From NCBI GenBank assembly GCA_024362935.1, contig JANCRA010000025.1, positions 6,970,936-7,034,935 of the forward strand: 64,000 nt of DNA, read 5' to 3'. The stretch is from Setophaga petechia (Eukaryota > Chordata > Aves > Passeriformes > Parulidae). Shown here piece by piece: positions 49,428-62,002 of the stretch (position 1 is its first letter; each line of letters begins with the position of its first letter). A program made the position numbers and the translations under genes. The notes beneath the pieces are model-generated. The model was not told the DNA's origin. It did no database searches and saw only the letters and a program-made list of their open reading frames with translations.

Positions 49428-49640
49428 CTCTTTCAAGTCTTGGACAATAGCAGTGAGCCTCTCATTCTCTGCCTGAACGTTGGTGACCACAGCCCTGCTC
49501 TGCTTGAGCTCGTTCTGCATCTCCAGAATCTTGCCCAGGTAGTAGGCTTCCTTGGATGCAGACTCCTGGAGAAGAGTCTCTTCCCGCGTCTCGCCATCTT
49601 CGGCCACTTTGCGGTGCACGGAGAAGGACTGGCCAAAAGC
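49428..49640 (-). CDS. BICD1: BICD1 exon 2
   Basis: The exon is 213 bp (71 codons), starting [20 protein letters not shown] and ending [15 protein letters not shown]. It is part of the N-terminal coiled coil CC1 (about residues 72-142 of the protein if the missing first exon has the usual 71 codons). The minus-strand acceptor is a pyrimidine-rich tract ending ccttgCAG before 49640, and the donor is GAG|GTAAAT after 49428, both phase 0. Open frame continues upstream into intronic sequence, but those residues have no BICD character, so the exon edge is set by the splice site and the AFGQSF homology. The exon with the start codon and the AAxxG-type CC1 box lies outside the window to the right. 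Confidence 0.97.
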
Positions 49641-49680
49641 CTGCAAGGGGCAAACAGAGCACAGTAAAAGCCTACTGAAG

Positions 49681-49728
49681 GAACAATTATCAACAGTAGA
49701 ACAGTTAGAACAATCATCAACAGTACAG
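49681..49728. repeat. Imperfect 27-bp tandem duplication next to the exon 2 acceptor
   Basis: gaacaattatcaacagta (from 49681) is repeated as gaacaatcatcaacagta (from 49708). On the minus strand it lies about 40-90 bases upstream of the exon 2 acceptor. Confidence 0.75.
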
Positions 49729-50485
49729 AGCAGCTGCACAGCCAGCAGGAATGGGACAGATCTGCAAATCCCAAACTCTGAGCTATTAAACACTGTCCCA
49801 GCAGCTGAGAGCCACCATCCCACTTAGCTGGAATGAAGCATCTTGAGGCTGCTCCCGTTTGCAGTCTGGATTTATGGCCCCCATCCAGTTCACCACCACT
49901 GAGATCAAGATGGTGCTCTGCTAACTGGCCATTAATTAGTGCCAGTGTTTAATCCTCCTGCACGAGGCCAGCCCATAATTCATCAACTCCCTTCTTCTCT
50001 GGTTCCGCAAAATAAACACATGGTTTGTTTTGGCTTAAAGAGCACAAATAGCTGACCAATCTCACTGAATTGCTTTCCATTTCCAACAGCCCTTTCCTAG
50101 AGGAGCTCATCTCCTTGTATGGAAAATGTTCCTGTAACCTGGAAGAAAAATATATGAGCTGAGAACGAAGCAGTGGCCATCTACACCTCTGGGATGCTGA
50201 ACACAGAGTGTGTGAGCCCTTTCATTTCATTTATACTCAGTGGTTTTTGCTTCTGTTAGATATTTAACTGTTTGATAAGTGTTTAAATGGAGAGAGAATT
50301 TCAGTGCTTGTCTTCTTGTTACTGACTTACACTGATCTATTTAATAAGATAGTATTCCTCAGTGACAATTTTTGATGTTATTTTTGACAGCTCTGGAGCA
50401 ACCTGGAAGAAAGCAAACTACAAGCCATGATAGTAGACTTGAATGGAGGTATCATTTAACTACGAAAAATGGGGAAAACTCAGAA

Positions 50486-50580
50486 ATAATATAATAACAT
50501 AAAGATTCGTGTAATAAAATAATAGACACAAAAATAAAATAAAATAGCAATAAAATATAAAATAATATAAAAGCAAAAAC
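50486..50580. repeat. A-rich (AAAAT)n-like tract
   Basis: Imperfect repeats of aataaaat / aaaataaaa run through this segment. It is low-complexity sequence, possibly a decayed poly(A)-derived microsatellite. Confidence 0.8.
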
Positions 50581-51680
50581 TGATTAGAGTGTATTATCTT
50601 TTACAAAAAGATGCTTAGTTGAAAATGACATGACCTGATTCTGGAGAAAGACAAAAGAGGACTTCTAATGTGAAGAATATTTAGCCTAACACAGGCAGAA
50701 GTTCTCTCATGTATCTTAAATCCAAGTAAACACATCTGAAAGACCACCATTATTTTTTTCTCCTAATACATGAGAGAAATTTGAGTCATGGTAACATGCT
50801 ATTTCAGTGAAAAATTATCCCTAAAAGCCTCATTTCTATCCAGTTCTCCAAAACCACAGCACACATCTGTACCCACTGTAAGCTGTAGCCTCCTTTGCCT
50901 TGCCAAATTAAATCCATTGTTTTACTGATGCTATTTATAGCCTTTCAGAACACGTTCTAAGCTTTACTGGCACTAGAACAGAAGCAACCCTTAGAAACTT
51001 CAAAGTAAAACTCTCTTCAAAAACTTCTCAGCTTTTAAGTCTACTTCACTTGGAGAATCCTGTGAACTCAGCATTAAAGGATTCCAAAAATATTCAATAA
51101 TGTATTAACCCAGCTGTCTTCTCAAAAAGCTGTAAGTTACTGAAATAGCAAGCATCAGCAACTTGCCAAATAGGATTTTCCAAATAACAAGAAATTCAAT
51201 TTAATGAAACTTAAGCACTGATATCTGTGAATCTAAGACAAATGTTTTGGGAACACTGCTAATAAATTATCTTCCTCTACATACTTATTGCTCACTTTTC
51301 CTAGTTTGAGACTGAGCAGAAAGCAGCAGTCAAATAAAGCAGTCAATAAAGTCAAATAATACAAATAGTCCAATTTGTATTTACAAATTGTAAATACACT
51401 TATAAGACAAATATAAAGGGGTAAAATCAAAGTACTGCAGAAGAGCAGGTAGGATTTGCAGGGGTGGAGAAACTCATGAATAAATGTTACCTGGAGCCCT
51501 CTCTCTATCAGAGAACCACAGTTCAACACCAGCACACAGTGATGACAGCCTTCCAGAGGCATGCCAGGTTTTCCCTAATGTGCTTTGAAGGTGCACTTTT
51601 AGCATGTGTGATGTCTGAGAACAGCTATGAATATAGATTTTGGGGATGGTGCACAGAGTAGTGGAAAATTACTGTGTACT

Positions 51681-52048
51681 TGTCACGTTCACATTCTCTG
51701 AAAAATCCCTTTGCCCAGGATTTTTCTCCCGGGAAACTGAGAAGCCTCAGAGAAAAATGAAAACAATAATTATCTCATTTGCTTCTCATCTGTTTTGCTC
51801 ATGTGAAATGTGTTTGGAGATTGTTTCATTGGATCCTGGTGTGAGTTGTTTTCACTCATTGGCCAATTGGGCTCAAGCTGTGTCAGGACTCCGGAGAGAG
51901 TCACGAGTTTTCATTATTATCTTTTTAGCATTCAGTAAGTATCCTTTCTGTATTTTTAATATAGTTAATTTAGTATTCTTTAATATATTATGGTATCATA
52001 AAATAATAAATTAGCCTTCCTTCATCTGGGGGCGACCTAAATACAATA
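51681..52048 (+). mobile_element. Solo LTR, group A, copy 4, with perfect 6-bp target duplication
   Basis: The element starts TGTCACGTTCACATTCTCTG and is flanked by TGTACT at 51675-51680 and 52049-52054. It contains the group A blocks (cccgggaaactgagaagc, aacaataattatctcatt, a CCAAT-type 'ggccaattggg', 'ataaaataataaattagcc'). The 3' part lacks the 'gagaacatggagtca' segment found in copies 42082 and 43954, so it has an internal deletion. The terminal CA appears as TA. Confidence 0.85.
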
Positions 52049-52129
52049 TGTACTCCACGTTTCCTTGTGCCTATGACTACACAAAATATATAAACATGTT
52101 TTTCCTATGAAACCAGTTTGAGCATGACT

Positions 52130-52345
52130 ATGTCACAGAACAGGTCAGGTTAGGGTCATCTAGTCCAACCTCAGGGTCATCCCTGAGTACATGACACTGG
52201 ATTGCATCCTGATAGTTCTTTAATATCTCCAGTGAAGGAGACTCCAAAGTCTGGACAATCTGTCCCAGTGCTCAGTGATCTGTATAGTAGAATTTCTTCA
52301 TCATTTCTTTGATGGCCAAGCCTATCCCAGCTCATCCATATCAGA
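52130..52345 (-). mobile_element. CR1 LINE 3' fragment
   Basis: The plus strand shows 'ggtcatctagtccaacctc' near the start, then 'gtctggacaatctgtcccag' and 'gaatttcttcatcatttc', which is the reverse complement order of a CR1 3' region. It is 5' truncated and in the same orientation as BICD1. Confidence 0.72.
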
Positions 52346-55300
52346 AGACTCCCTTCTTAAACTGCTATCAAGATGTTAAAATGAGGGGAAGGAAAGCAAG
52401 CAAGCACAGCTCACTTTTGATATTGATGGTAATTCTGCAGATCAATGCAACATGGAGAAGAACATGAAATACCTTTTAATTATAAGCAAGCAAAAAGTTC
52501 TGCTTCTCTATTTCATAGCCTGTACAGAACACCAAAAGGTTTCAACTTTCCAGACATGTCCACTTAAAGTCTTCCATGAGATTGATCACTTTTAAATTAA
52601 ATCACATATCAATACTTTTCAGCTGGTAGCCAAATATTTGTTCTATTTTGATTTTATCTTTTAATAATTTGGTTAATACATTTACTTATCTATAAGACCT
52701 TACAACCTTGTTATGATGTGAAATATTTCAAGTAACTGTGCTCACATGAGAAGGTGATGACCTGGACTGCAAGTTAAAGGAAGTTCACTTGCAGTTGGGT
52801 CATGTGCTGGATACAAACTGGCTTGCAGAATAGATCTCATGGTGCTGTATATGTGGGAATACCAGCCTGCCATGAAAGCCTGAGTGGAGAAACAGCTTTC
52901 CTGTGACATGACACTGAGGGAGAAGAAAAACAATGCAAAAGCAAAGCATTTCCCTTTTCCCCGTATTAACCACTGAATAAGTCTTGGTATTTTCATGGAA
53001 CGGACTCAAGTATTCTGAGTAGGTGCTGTACTATACTGTGCAGATGTATCAGTTAATCACCACTGCTCTTTTCAGCACAGTACTGCTTGCTGGGACTCCT
53101 CATTAAAACCACTTAGAAATCACTATTGGTCCCTTGTTGGCTCTTGGTTTCAGTAATCACAGCATGGGGATTTCCTGACATCTTCCAGATTCAAGTTTGG
53201 ACCCAGAAGGGGCTGTGTAGTCCTTCAGGGCTTCTGTTTCCCTGAGAAACCCCCTCCCAGAGTGGGCACAATAGCTCAAATCAGCCACAGAGACTGAGGC
53301 AAGTTTACTGCTTCAACAAAGACTGGCCTAACAGAGAGCAACCAGATTTTCACCTTACACTGGTCCCATCACTTCTCTCAAGATTTTTGTTTGGAAGGAC
53401 GCTCTTGATTGGGTTAGAAGATGCTTTTTTAAAATAAATTGGTTGTAAAAGTTAAGTAACAAGACACCATTAAACTATGTATACACATGTATCTCCTGAA
53501 ACCTCAGAACTGTGTAACGCTACCATGATTTTTCAAAGGCATCTTAAAATTGGAACTTTGACAACAATAAAATAGTGATCACTATTTGAGGTCATGATAA
53601 AGAATCGTAAAAGTGGATGCGCACAAGGAAGAGATCAAATTTGATCATGCAGAAAGATGTTAACTTTGGAGGAAAAACACCATTTACTGTTGAACTCTAA
53701 GTAACCCCAGACAGAAATTCCAGAGTCAGAAGCAAACAAGTATGACAGAAATAATGCTGTGAACAAAATGGGCACAGATCTACAAAGGAACAATAGAAAA
53801 CTGACTGCTCCAGACATGTCATAGTTATATGAGAAATATAAACAGCAGTATAAAGCTAATGTGCAGTGACATAAAATGATGTCTAAAACAAAAATTATAT
53901 TTCTGACTTCAAGAAAGAAACTAAAAAGATAAGCTAAATTTCTAATTTAGGTGTAGAAAGCAACATACATGCAAAAGATTAGTTTAAAACTTAGGTAATG
54001 AAAGCTGCCATTTCTGAATTTCACTTTCATTTTTACTAATAACCTCCTGAGGCTGGAATTCTGAAATGCTTCACAGAAATTACTACTTCTACTCTGGAAT
54101 AATTAATAAGCAGTAAACATGACCTGACTGCTCTCAGGACAAGCAGGCAGCCTACCTTTATGGCTTTGACACTGACTGTAGTTTTTTCTGATGCATAATG
54201 CAACAGAACTGAACTTGTTCCAATGATTACCTATTTGAGTTGCTAACTTGCAGCAAAGCAGAATCATGGATGTATTATGTATTAGTTACCTCCACATTTT
54301 TAGCACAAAAGCAGGGAGAAAACAGCCTGGATTATCCAAGAGGGTAGCACATTTCCTAGTCAAATGTCAGTATGGCACCGCAGATGGAAATCATTGCTCA
54401 GGATGCTATGGGTTAATTTCAGGAACAGGCCTTATTTTGTTGCACAACTTGAATGCCCTTTTATCACCAAATATTCCTTTAGTCATTTGCAATCCTGTGT
54501 CCTTATACTAAGATTTTTTTAAAGTTTATTATTTATGGGTATTTTTCTAGTTTGTTGTTTGTTTTTTTTTTCCAAAATTCATTGACAAAAAGCTCAGGAT
54601 TCTTTGAATTTTTTCTGCTAAGGACCAATCGGTGGCAGACAGGTCTGTGAGAAAATCCCCTCTAGGGAAGACTGAGCAGCATCTGAGCAGGATCTGCTCC
54701 TTCCCTCAAACTCAGTTGGTACAAAGCTGCTTCCTCCATAACTTGTGATGTGGCACTGAATCTAAACCAAACATGTTTCTCAGCAGTGCAACAGCAAAAA
54801 ACACCCTTGCAGAGGTGATTGATGGGTTCTGGTCAGAAAGCAGATTATATCTGCTTTTTTAAAATTTTACCAAGTTTTAGACCTCTAAATTTTGTCATAA
54901 TGCAGACTAAATCTTTATGCAGCTGGCATGACCTTCTCATGTTCTCATGTTCATTTAAGATGCCTGAGAGAAGTCAATAGTTTCCTTTTGGAAGCCAATA
55001 CTGAAGTTATTAAAGCCCTCAAATGCAAACACTTGGCACATTGCAATCAAAACACAGGCAGATGCATGCTTAATGATGACAGAAGAAAAAAATTAATAGG
55101 CATTGTGTGGATAGTGCCTGTGAGATGGACAGTACATGCAGGGAAGCAGATTGAAAACTCAAAACCAGATTGAGAACACAGCCTGAATCAGCATGGGTTT
55201 ATAAGCAAGAAAATTAGATCATGAACCTCTAGGTTGACAGGCTAGCTGAAAACAGCTGATTGTCTGATTCCTCCTGTGTTCAGCAAAGCAGGATACTGAA

Positions 55301-55904
55301 CTCTTCTGCAGAGGCAGAAGACTGAGCATCTATCTCATCACATAACTTTCAGCTCAGAACACGAAACAAGACTCCTAGACTTAGCCTGTTCCCCAGTCAA
55401 AAGGAATGAGACAATTGATCAAAATTCCACTGTACCCAAGCACCTGGCTAAGCACTGGTAGTTTCAAAATTTCCAGACTCAAGATAATCAGATTTGTGCT
55501 CTATGGAACAAAAGATGAATGGGATTTTTGTGTGTTTGAGTTTTTTTTTTCTAAATACCTTTTACTATAGCAAAAGCTATTACTAAAGTAATACTTTACT
55601 TCTTAAAACCTTTCACTTCACAGACCCCATCTTGGAGAAAAAAAAAGTTAAATATTTTGCAGTCGATGTGAAGTAAGCTAACAAACTGGCGGTTCCTCAT
55701 CTGTTCTCAAGCAAACAGTCTGCCTTTTGAAAATGGTGAAAATTGAACTTTAAAGGACATGTTTTTTTCAATTCATGCTTTGCTAAAGATAATTGACAAA
55801 GCTCAAGTTCCCATTTGAAAAGTGTAGAAGAGAGTATCAGCTGCTGAGTGAAAAGGATGTTAGAATAGATCCATTCATGATCTGAAATATAAAATACTAT
55901 GGAT

Positions 55905-56148
55905 TTTACAGGACTAGAGGAAATCACCCCAAGCTGTGCCAGGGGATGTTCAGATTGAACATCAAGAATTTCTCCACTGAAAGGGTTGTCAGGCATTGGA
56001 ACAGGCTGTCCAGGGAGGCTGTGGAATCACCACCCCTGGAAGTGCTTAAGAAATGACTGGACAAGGCACTCAGTTGACATGGTGGTGTTTGGTCAAAGTT
56101 TGGATTTTACCTTAGAGGTCTTCTCCAACTTTAACGATTCTATGAGCA
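55905..56148 (+). mobile_element. CR1 LINE 3' end fragment
   Basis: It contains 'ggcattggaacaggctgtcc', 'agggaggctgtggaatcacc', 'ctggaagtgcttaagaaatg' and the terminal 'ttagaggtcttctccaactt' followed by 'gattctatga', the hallmark 3' end of avian CR1. It is antisense to BICD1. Confidence 0.92.
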
Positions 56149-57158
56149 TGGTACAGGCAACTGAGAAATCTATAAAGGATACTTGAAAAAGCTACCACCT
56201 AAAGGCAAAAAGCATTTAACTTTATCTCCAAATACCAGCTCATTAATTCAACTCTGTCCAATAAAAATGCAAATGCTGTTGCAACGATAAAGTCACACAA
56301 GTCAATATCTGCATAAGAGATTTCACTTGCAAAAGGGACTTGCAAGCCAAGGTGATGGAGGTTTTACCCCTGCCAGAAATGCTAAGGAGATCAGCTACAT
56401 GGAAAACATAACTAATCCTGAGTCCATTTACTGATGTAGAGCAGTAGGACAAATGTCAACAATTCATAGGCTTTTCCCCAAGGACGATTTGGGTAAAAGA
56501 GTGAACAACGCAGCTGCTTCTGTTTGTTCTCAGAGGATCCCTTCAGTATCTACAGTCCTCTTGAAATTCTTATATCAGATGCTAATCAACAAAGCCTTCA
56601 GAAAACACAGATTTATATTCAGCTCAGCTACAGACACAGCCATGCTTCTGCAGTCCCAGTACACACTGTGCTGATTTCCATCAATACGTGAGGCCTCAGG
56701 CAACCACTCTGCCTTTTTACAAATAAGGAACAAAACCACTCCTAAATGTGATGGTTAGGAAATATTTATAGAGAAGAGGAAAGCACTACCATGAAAATGA
56801 GCATTCAATGCCAATATCCATTGTTCACCTGCAATCCAGCAAAAGGGGGAGTGAATAAGAATTTCCATTTAATTGCCTTTAACTGCACTCTAGATGGGGA
56901 TTTCAATTCCCCAGCCCTAAGCATTCCCTCCAGGCACAGAAAACACAAGAAGGGGGAAGTTTGTAACAAAGAGTACCACTTATCTACAATGCAACAAATT
57001 AGTTTCATGCTGGTAATTCTAAAGCAGCTCTGTTCAAAATTCCTATGGCCAGTAATTAAATTATTTCTATAAACAAAATAATTTCTATCTTGTTAATGAA
57101 ACATAAGGAGGCTTACAATTTTGCACAAATTACTATCAGACCAACATCTAGCTATTAG

Positions 57159-57202
57159 AAAATTTCAATTAAAACCAATTAAAATTTCAATTAAAACCAA
57201 TA
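57159..57202. repeat. 22-bp tandem duplication
   Basis: The unit aaaatttcaattaaaaccaa plus two bases is present twice in a row (57159-57180 and 57181-57202), with one difference at the last base. Confidence 0.92.
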
Positions 57203-57811
57203 AAAGCACAGAAAAAGCATGTAAGACGATAAAGAGATTTCTATTTTTTTTTTAAACAAAATGTGCCCGAAGGCAGAGACAGAAACCAGCCCTTCATTGA
57301 GGCCCTGTTACATTTGCACTGAGCACCAAAATCCCATTTTTACAAAAACTTAATTTTTTCTTTTCCAACCGATTTTCTTCTCTTTTTCTAACTATCAAAT
57401 GGCCAAAATACTTGCAGTTCTGTCTCTTGTGCTTGCTTGAATAAAGCAGTAAAGAATTAATGCCAAAATCCAGTTCTTTAAGAGTTGCCAGCCTGCTGGG
57501 ACATTCTAGTTATTTCACATTAGCTCCCCATACGTAAACTCACATTCCATAGTCAGACCACATTTATAGAGCATTTCAGGGATGGTCTAAGCAAAGTCAC
57601 ATTGTTAGTAAATAACAAAAACAACCCAGTTGCTTAATGAATCACCTGAAGGATGTCAGAGCAGAGAGTCAGACCCTTCTCAGCACTGCACAGGAAAAGG
57701 GCAAGATACAAGGTCACAGTCTGAAACCAAGGAAACACACACAAAACAAAGGAAAATCCACCCTGAGAGTGGCATGGCAGCAAAGTAAGTGCCCAGAGTG
57801 GCTGTGTACCC

Positions 57812-57948
57812 TCCATCCTTGGAGATTTCCAAACTCAGGGTCTAGGACAAGACCCTGAAGAACATTTAACTTTGAACCTCAGCCAGGTGATGGACAAGAT
57901 CACCTTCAGGAACCTCTTGCAAACTAAATTCCACTCTGATTCAGGGAG
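57812..57948 (+). mobile_element. CR1 LINE 3' end fragment (degenerate)
   Basis: 'ccatccttggagatttccaa', 'tctaggacaagaccctg', 'ggtgatggacaagatcacct' and a diverged end 'aaattccactctgattc' follow the order of a CR1 3' region. It is diverged and short. Confidence 0.68.
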
Positions 57949-60900
57949 CAATTCTCTGTGCTGGAAGGATGGTAGACACTACATTTCCCATGGACCATGC
58001 AGCTGAAAGAGCCATGACTCATGGTTGGCCATTTCCTTAGGTATCTTCAACACCAACCTAAAACTGGAGATGACCAAAAGCAAGACCAGTGTGGTTTTAC
58101 TGTAATAAACAAATCTGATTATTTAAATGGAGCAGAGACATGAAGTTTTAATGCCAAGAGTACAAAGGGACCTGGAGTTTTAAATACTTGTGCCACCAGC
58201 ACCCTCAAGCAGTTTTATTGCAGCAGTCAAAAATCTGACCCTGAGAGGAAGGCTCCATCAAAGCCAAGTTCATAGTAACAAGGGAAGATGAGTCTTGGCC
58301 CTATTGCAGTCAGAACAGAAAAGGGTCTTCCAAAATAAGAATTTCAACAACAACTATCCTTACAGAACACGTATTTTCTGTATATCCTACTAAAGTAATC
58401 ACATTCATTAAATTTAAAGCCTTAATTTGCCTGGATACACTTACACTCCTATTCTCTGCAGTTCTTTATGTGAATTGCCAGCACAGCAGTTCTGATTACT
58501 CCACAGGCAATTAATAAGAATTAACTCTCTCCTTGTCATCACACATGACTCGATGTCAGCATGTGAAAACCAGAGTTGTGCTTAGCAAGTACCTCAGACA
58601 ATGGAACACAGGGAAAGAGCTCCACGTTCCAGCTCCTGCAGATGGAGTGTAAGCTGGCAGGAGGCACACATCAACTCTTAGAACAATAATTTTTTAAACC
58701 AAACATTTGAAAGGAGAAAGATTATCCAGAAATTTCTGCTGCTTCAGGCATTTACAGAAACTCCTAAAAAGTTAAGTTGGAAAAATCTCTAAATAAAAGC
58801 ATGCCATTCAGAACAAGAGGCCAAAATTACAGATCTCTCACTTATTTTCAAAGGAGGGTTTAATTCGAGTGCTGCCAGCCACAGAATTACCACGGGGAAC
58901 CTTATGCTTCCATTGGCACTGATCAATGCAGTGCACACAGCTATTTGCTCTTGCAGCTGGGTGCTCACTGCAAATGCTGGATAATTTCATGTCTCCAGAG
59001 CAAATGAGTTCTTAAGGTATACAGTGGTACTGATAATCATGTTACAGCAACAATAGTTTGCCTACTCAATCCCCCCAAAAAAGAGAGACTCAGAAAATGG
59101 GATTGCCATAAATAGTCCCACTGCAATCCTGAGAGCTCTAATTCATTTCACATAGACTAAGAAGAAAAAACACCAAACAAATACTAAATACCCAATTAAA
59201 AAAAAAAAAAACCTGTCCATTTATCCAACCAAAGCAGAGACATTGATGAAAGGAACTTGGTGTATTTGCTGGCCAGAAGATGTATTCAGGAGGAGAGAGG
59301 GATGTGTCTGACACAGGAGGCTGCGTGAGAAGGTGGAATGCCTGGCACTGCTCCAGGCACTGCTGCATCCACACGTGTCTGTCTCAAGCCAACCCAACGA
59401 GAAATTGAAGAAGACAGACCATGCCCCATGCTGTGCCTTTGCAAACCTGCATGTCCAGCTGCAGCAGGGATCCAGACTGATCCCATTTGTCACCCCAACA
59501 GAAGCAAAAGGCAGTCATCCAACAAAGATTTGGCTTTACAAGTAAGAAATCTGCAACCCAAGCCATGTGTCCAGCCACAGCTTCCCCAGAGCTTTTGCTC
59601 AAGGGCTCAGCTCTCCCTCCACTACTTGCCTCTTCCTGCATGAATGCAGAGAAAGTCATCTGCAGAGAGTATGGGATTGAAAACCACACACAAAACAATG
59701 AGACCAGGAATCAGCAGCAACATCCAGGACTGCAGGCATGTTTATAAGATGGACCTGTCTTAGGTCAACCAAAATCTTAAGTAGTTGCCAGCCTTGTTCC
59801 TGGACAGTGTCAAACATATGATACTGCCTGATGATGATGTTTGTGAAATATATTGCCTCTCAGTGAGCAGTTTGCAAAGGATAACAAGTTTAAGAGGATA
59901 ATATCCTTTTGCTTTGTCAGCAGCTTTGTCTCAGGGTGACCTATCTTGCCAACTGTAAGATAACCACAGAAGCCTATGCAAACTGAGCTTCCATGACTGA
60001 CCTAGTCCTACTGAAAGAGTAACCAGAGATTTCACTGGCTTCAGTGAAGCCCAGATTTTCCCCTTGGGTATTTATGTCTGGATTCTGTATTTATTTCTGA
60101 CACTGTATTCCAGCTTCTGATTCACTATATTTGCTCACATGGAAGTTGCCAGCAAATTACAAACAGTTTAGACAACAAACTTTCGAAAATCTGCAAAACC
60201 TGTCACTCTGCACTCTTTCAGCAACCACTTTATGTTGACTTTCAAACCACTTCATCATCACCAGGATTTTCCCTCTAGCATCTTGCTTTTCACAGGAGCA
60301 GTTTTCATCAAATAGGAAGTCTTCTTTCCTCCCTTGACACCCATTCACATGGATGGGTGGCCTGCAGAGCAGAGGATCAGTGGCACAGACAGGAGAACAC
60401 CTCAGTCAGCAGCCAGCCAGGGAGTGCTTAGCTGGCTGCCTAAATGCCTAAATCTGTCCCAGCACTGGATGCAGGAGCTGTCCCTCTCCTTTCCAGAAAG
60501 GAAGCTTTCACACATCCCTGAACTTGATACTTAGCACACAGCACAGGGTGATGGCCATTTGCACAACTGCAGCAGCAGAATGCGAATATCAATGCTTCCT
60601 ATAAATGAAGGTGGATGGTTTCCTCCTTTTCTAAAGAGATTTAAAGCAAAACAATTAACATCAGCTGCACATGTGCTCACACACACACCACCAAAGGAAC
60701 AGCAGAATAGGGATTAAAAGCAAAGTTAGCAGTTATTTGCTACAGTATCATAGATGTGATTTCATGTAAAAGAAAAGGATGAACAAGCTGACCCAAAGAT
60801 AAGGTGTTAAGATAATGAAGAACAGGAGTGGAATCATCAAATATCCACAACTGTGAAATTCACTCTTCTGGAGGAATGAAATAAAATATAATGCACAATA

Positions 60901-61273
60901 TCAAACCCACCATCCACTCCTAATGCACAAACTAGTTTGTCATAACCAGTCAGTAAGACACATGCTAAGGACCTGATGTCCCCTGTCCCTTATCACACAA
61001 ATGCTCCTCATGTGACCACATGTGTACACACACACACGTCTTGAGAGTTCAAGAATGCATAAGAGTGTGAAAGAATGAAATCTGTGAAAAAAGGACTGCG
61101 GGTAGGTGCAAGCCAGACATCTGATTCATTCTGCAAAATTAGCAACACCTACGCTGTGAAATACAAAGTTGTGTTTCGTGTCAGGTACATACAGGCAATG
61201 TGTGTATTTGTGATTGTGATATGTGTGGAAACCAACCACGGGACAGTTATAAAGATGAATTCTAATAAATAAC

Positions 61274-62002
61274 TGAGGAAGTAAAGCATGGAAGAAGGCC
61301 TTTGAACCTATCTTTTGTTTGCAATTAATTTTTATAAGTCTTAAGTTGATTTAGGAGCATTTGAATTAAAGCGTTAAGGATGTTGCTTTTTGGCAGGAAC
61401 TTTCTGCTTGTAGTTAAGCCTTAAAGAGTTTTGCAATCATCACCTTTTGAAGTATAATTTTAGAATATTTCTTTTAGTAAGGATCTTTGAAACTATAGCT
61501 TTAGAATATATAAAAAGGAAACATGCTTATCTCACGCCTTAACAAAACAGAGAAAAGCACCTTAAGAAAGGAAGATGAACATCAACTCGAGGACTAATAG
61601 TTTTGACCAAGGGAAACTGGACATCATCGTTATGAGATTTATAGTCCTTGCAATCAAAAGGTGGATCCACATCTGGAGAGCTGGACCTCACCAGATGGGA
61701 TACTCCTTCCTTCTTTCGGAAACTGGACCATCACCATCTGGGGATGCTCTTTTTTGGATACATCCTGAGAAGCCTAAATCACAATAGCGTATAGAATTGT
61801 GACATAAAAATTGGGAATAGAAACTGCTGAGAAAGCTTATGAGTACCACTATGAATACCTGTAAGCCTCAACTATGGGTGTGCAGTTGGAGGGAAAATTT
61901 CCCCCACTGTACCCAGTGCTGTATTGCTCATACTTTACCCTATTAATTAATAAATTAATTGCTGCTTGAATATTGGCCTAGTCAAGCTTCTCATTTATAA
62001 CA
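61274..62002 (+). mobile_element. LTR, group G (ERVL-like, about 0.7 kb)
   Basis: It starts TGAGGAAGTAAAGC, has a TATA-like box (atatataaaaagg, about 61506) and a polyadenylation region (ttaattaataaattaattgc) before 'ggcctagtcaagcttctca'. The last blocks resemble the end of passerine ERVL-type LTRs. The flanks share ataac / ataac-like bases, but the exact edges are not resolved. It is antisense to BICD1. Confidence 0.7.

Noticed and set aside
49704..49710. ttctaac (minus strand) as the exon 2 branch point
   Set aside because: CAG and TAG trinucleotides lie between it and the used acceptor, which makes this site unlikely.
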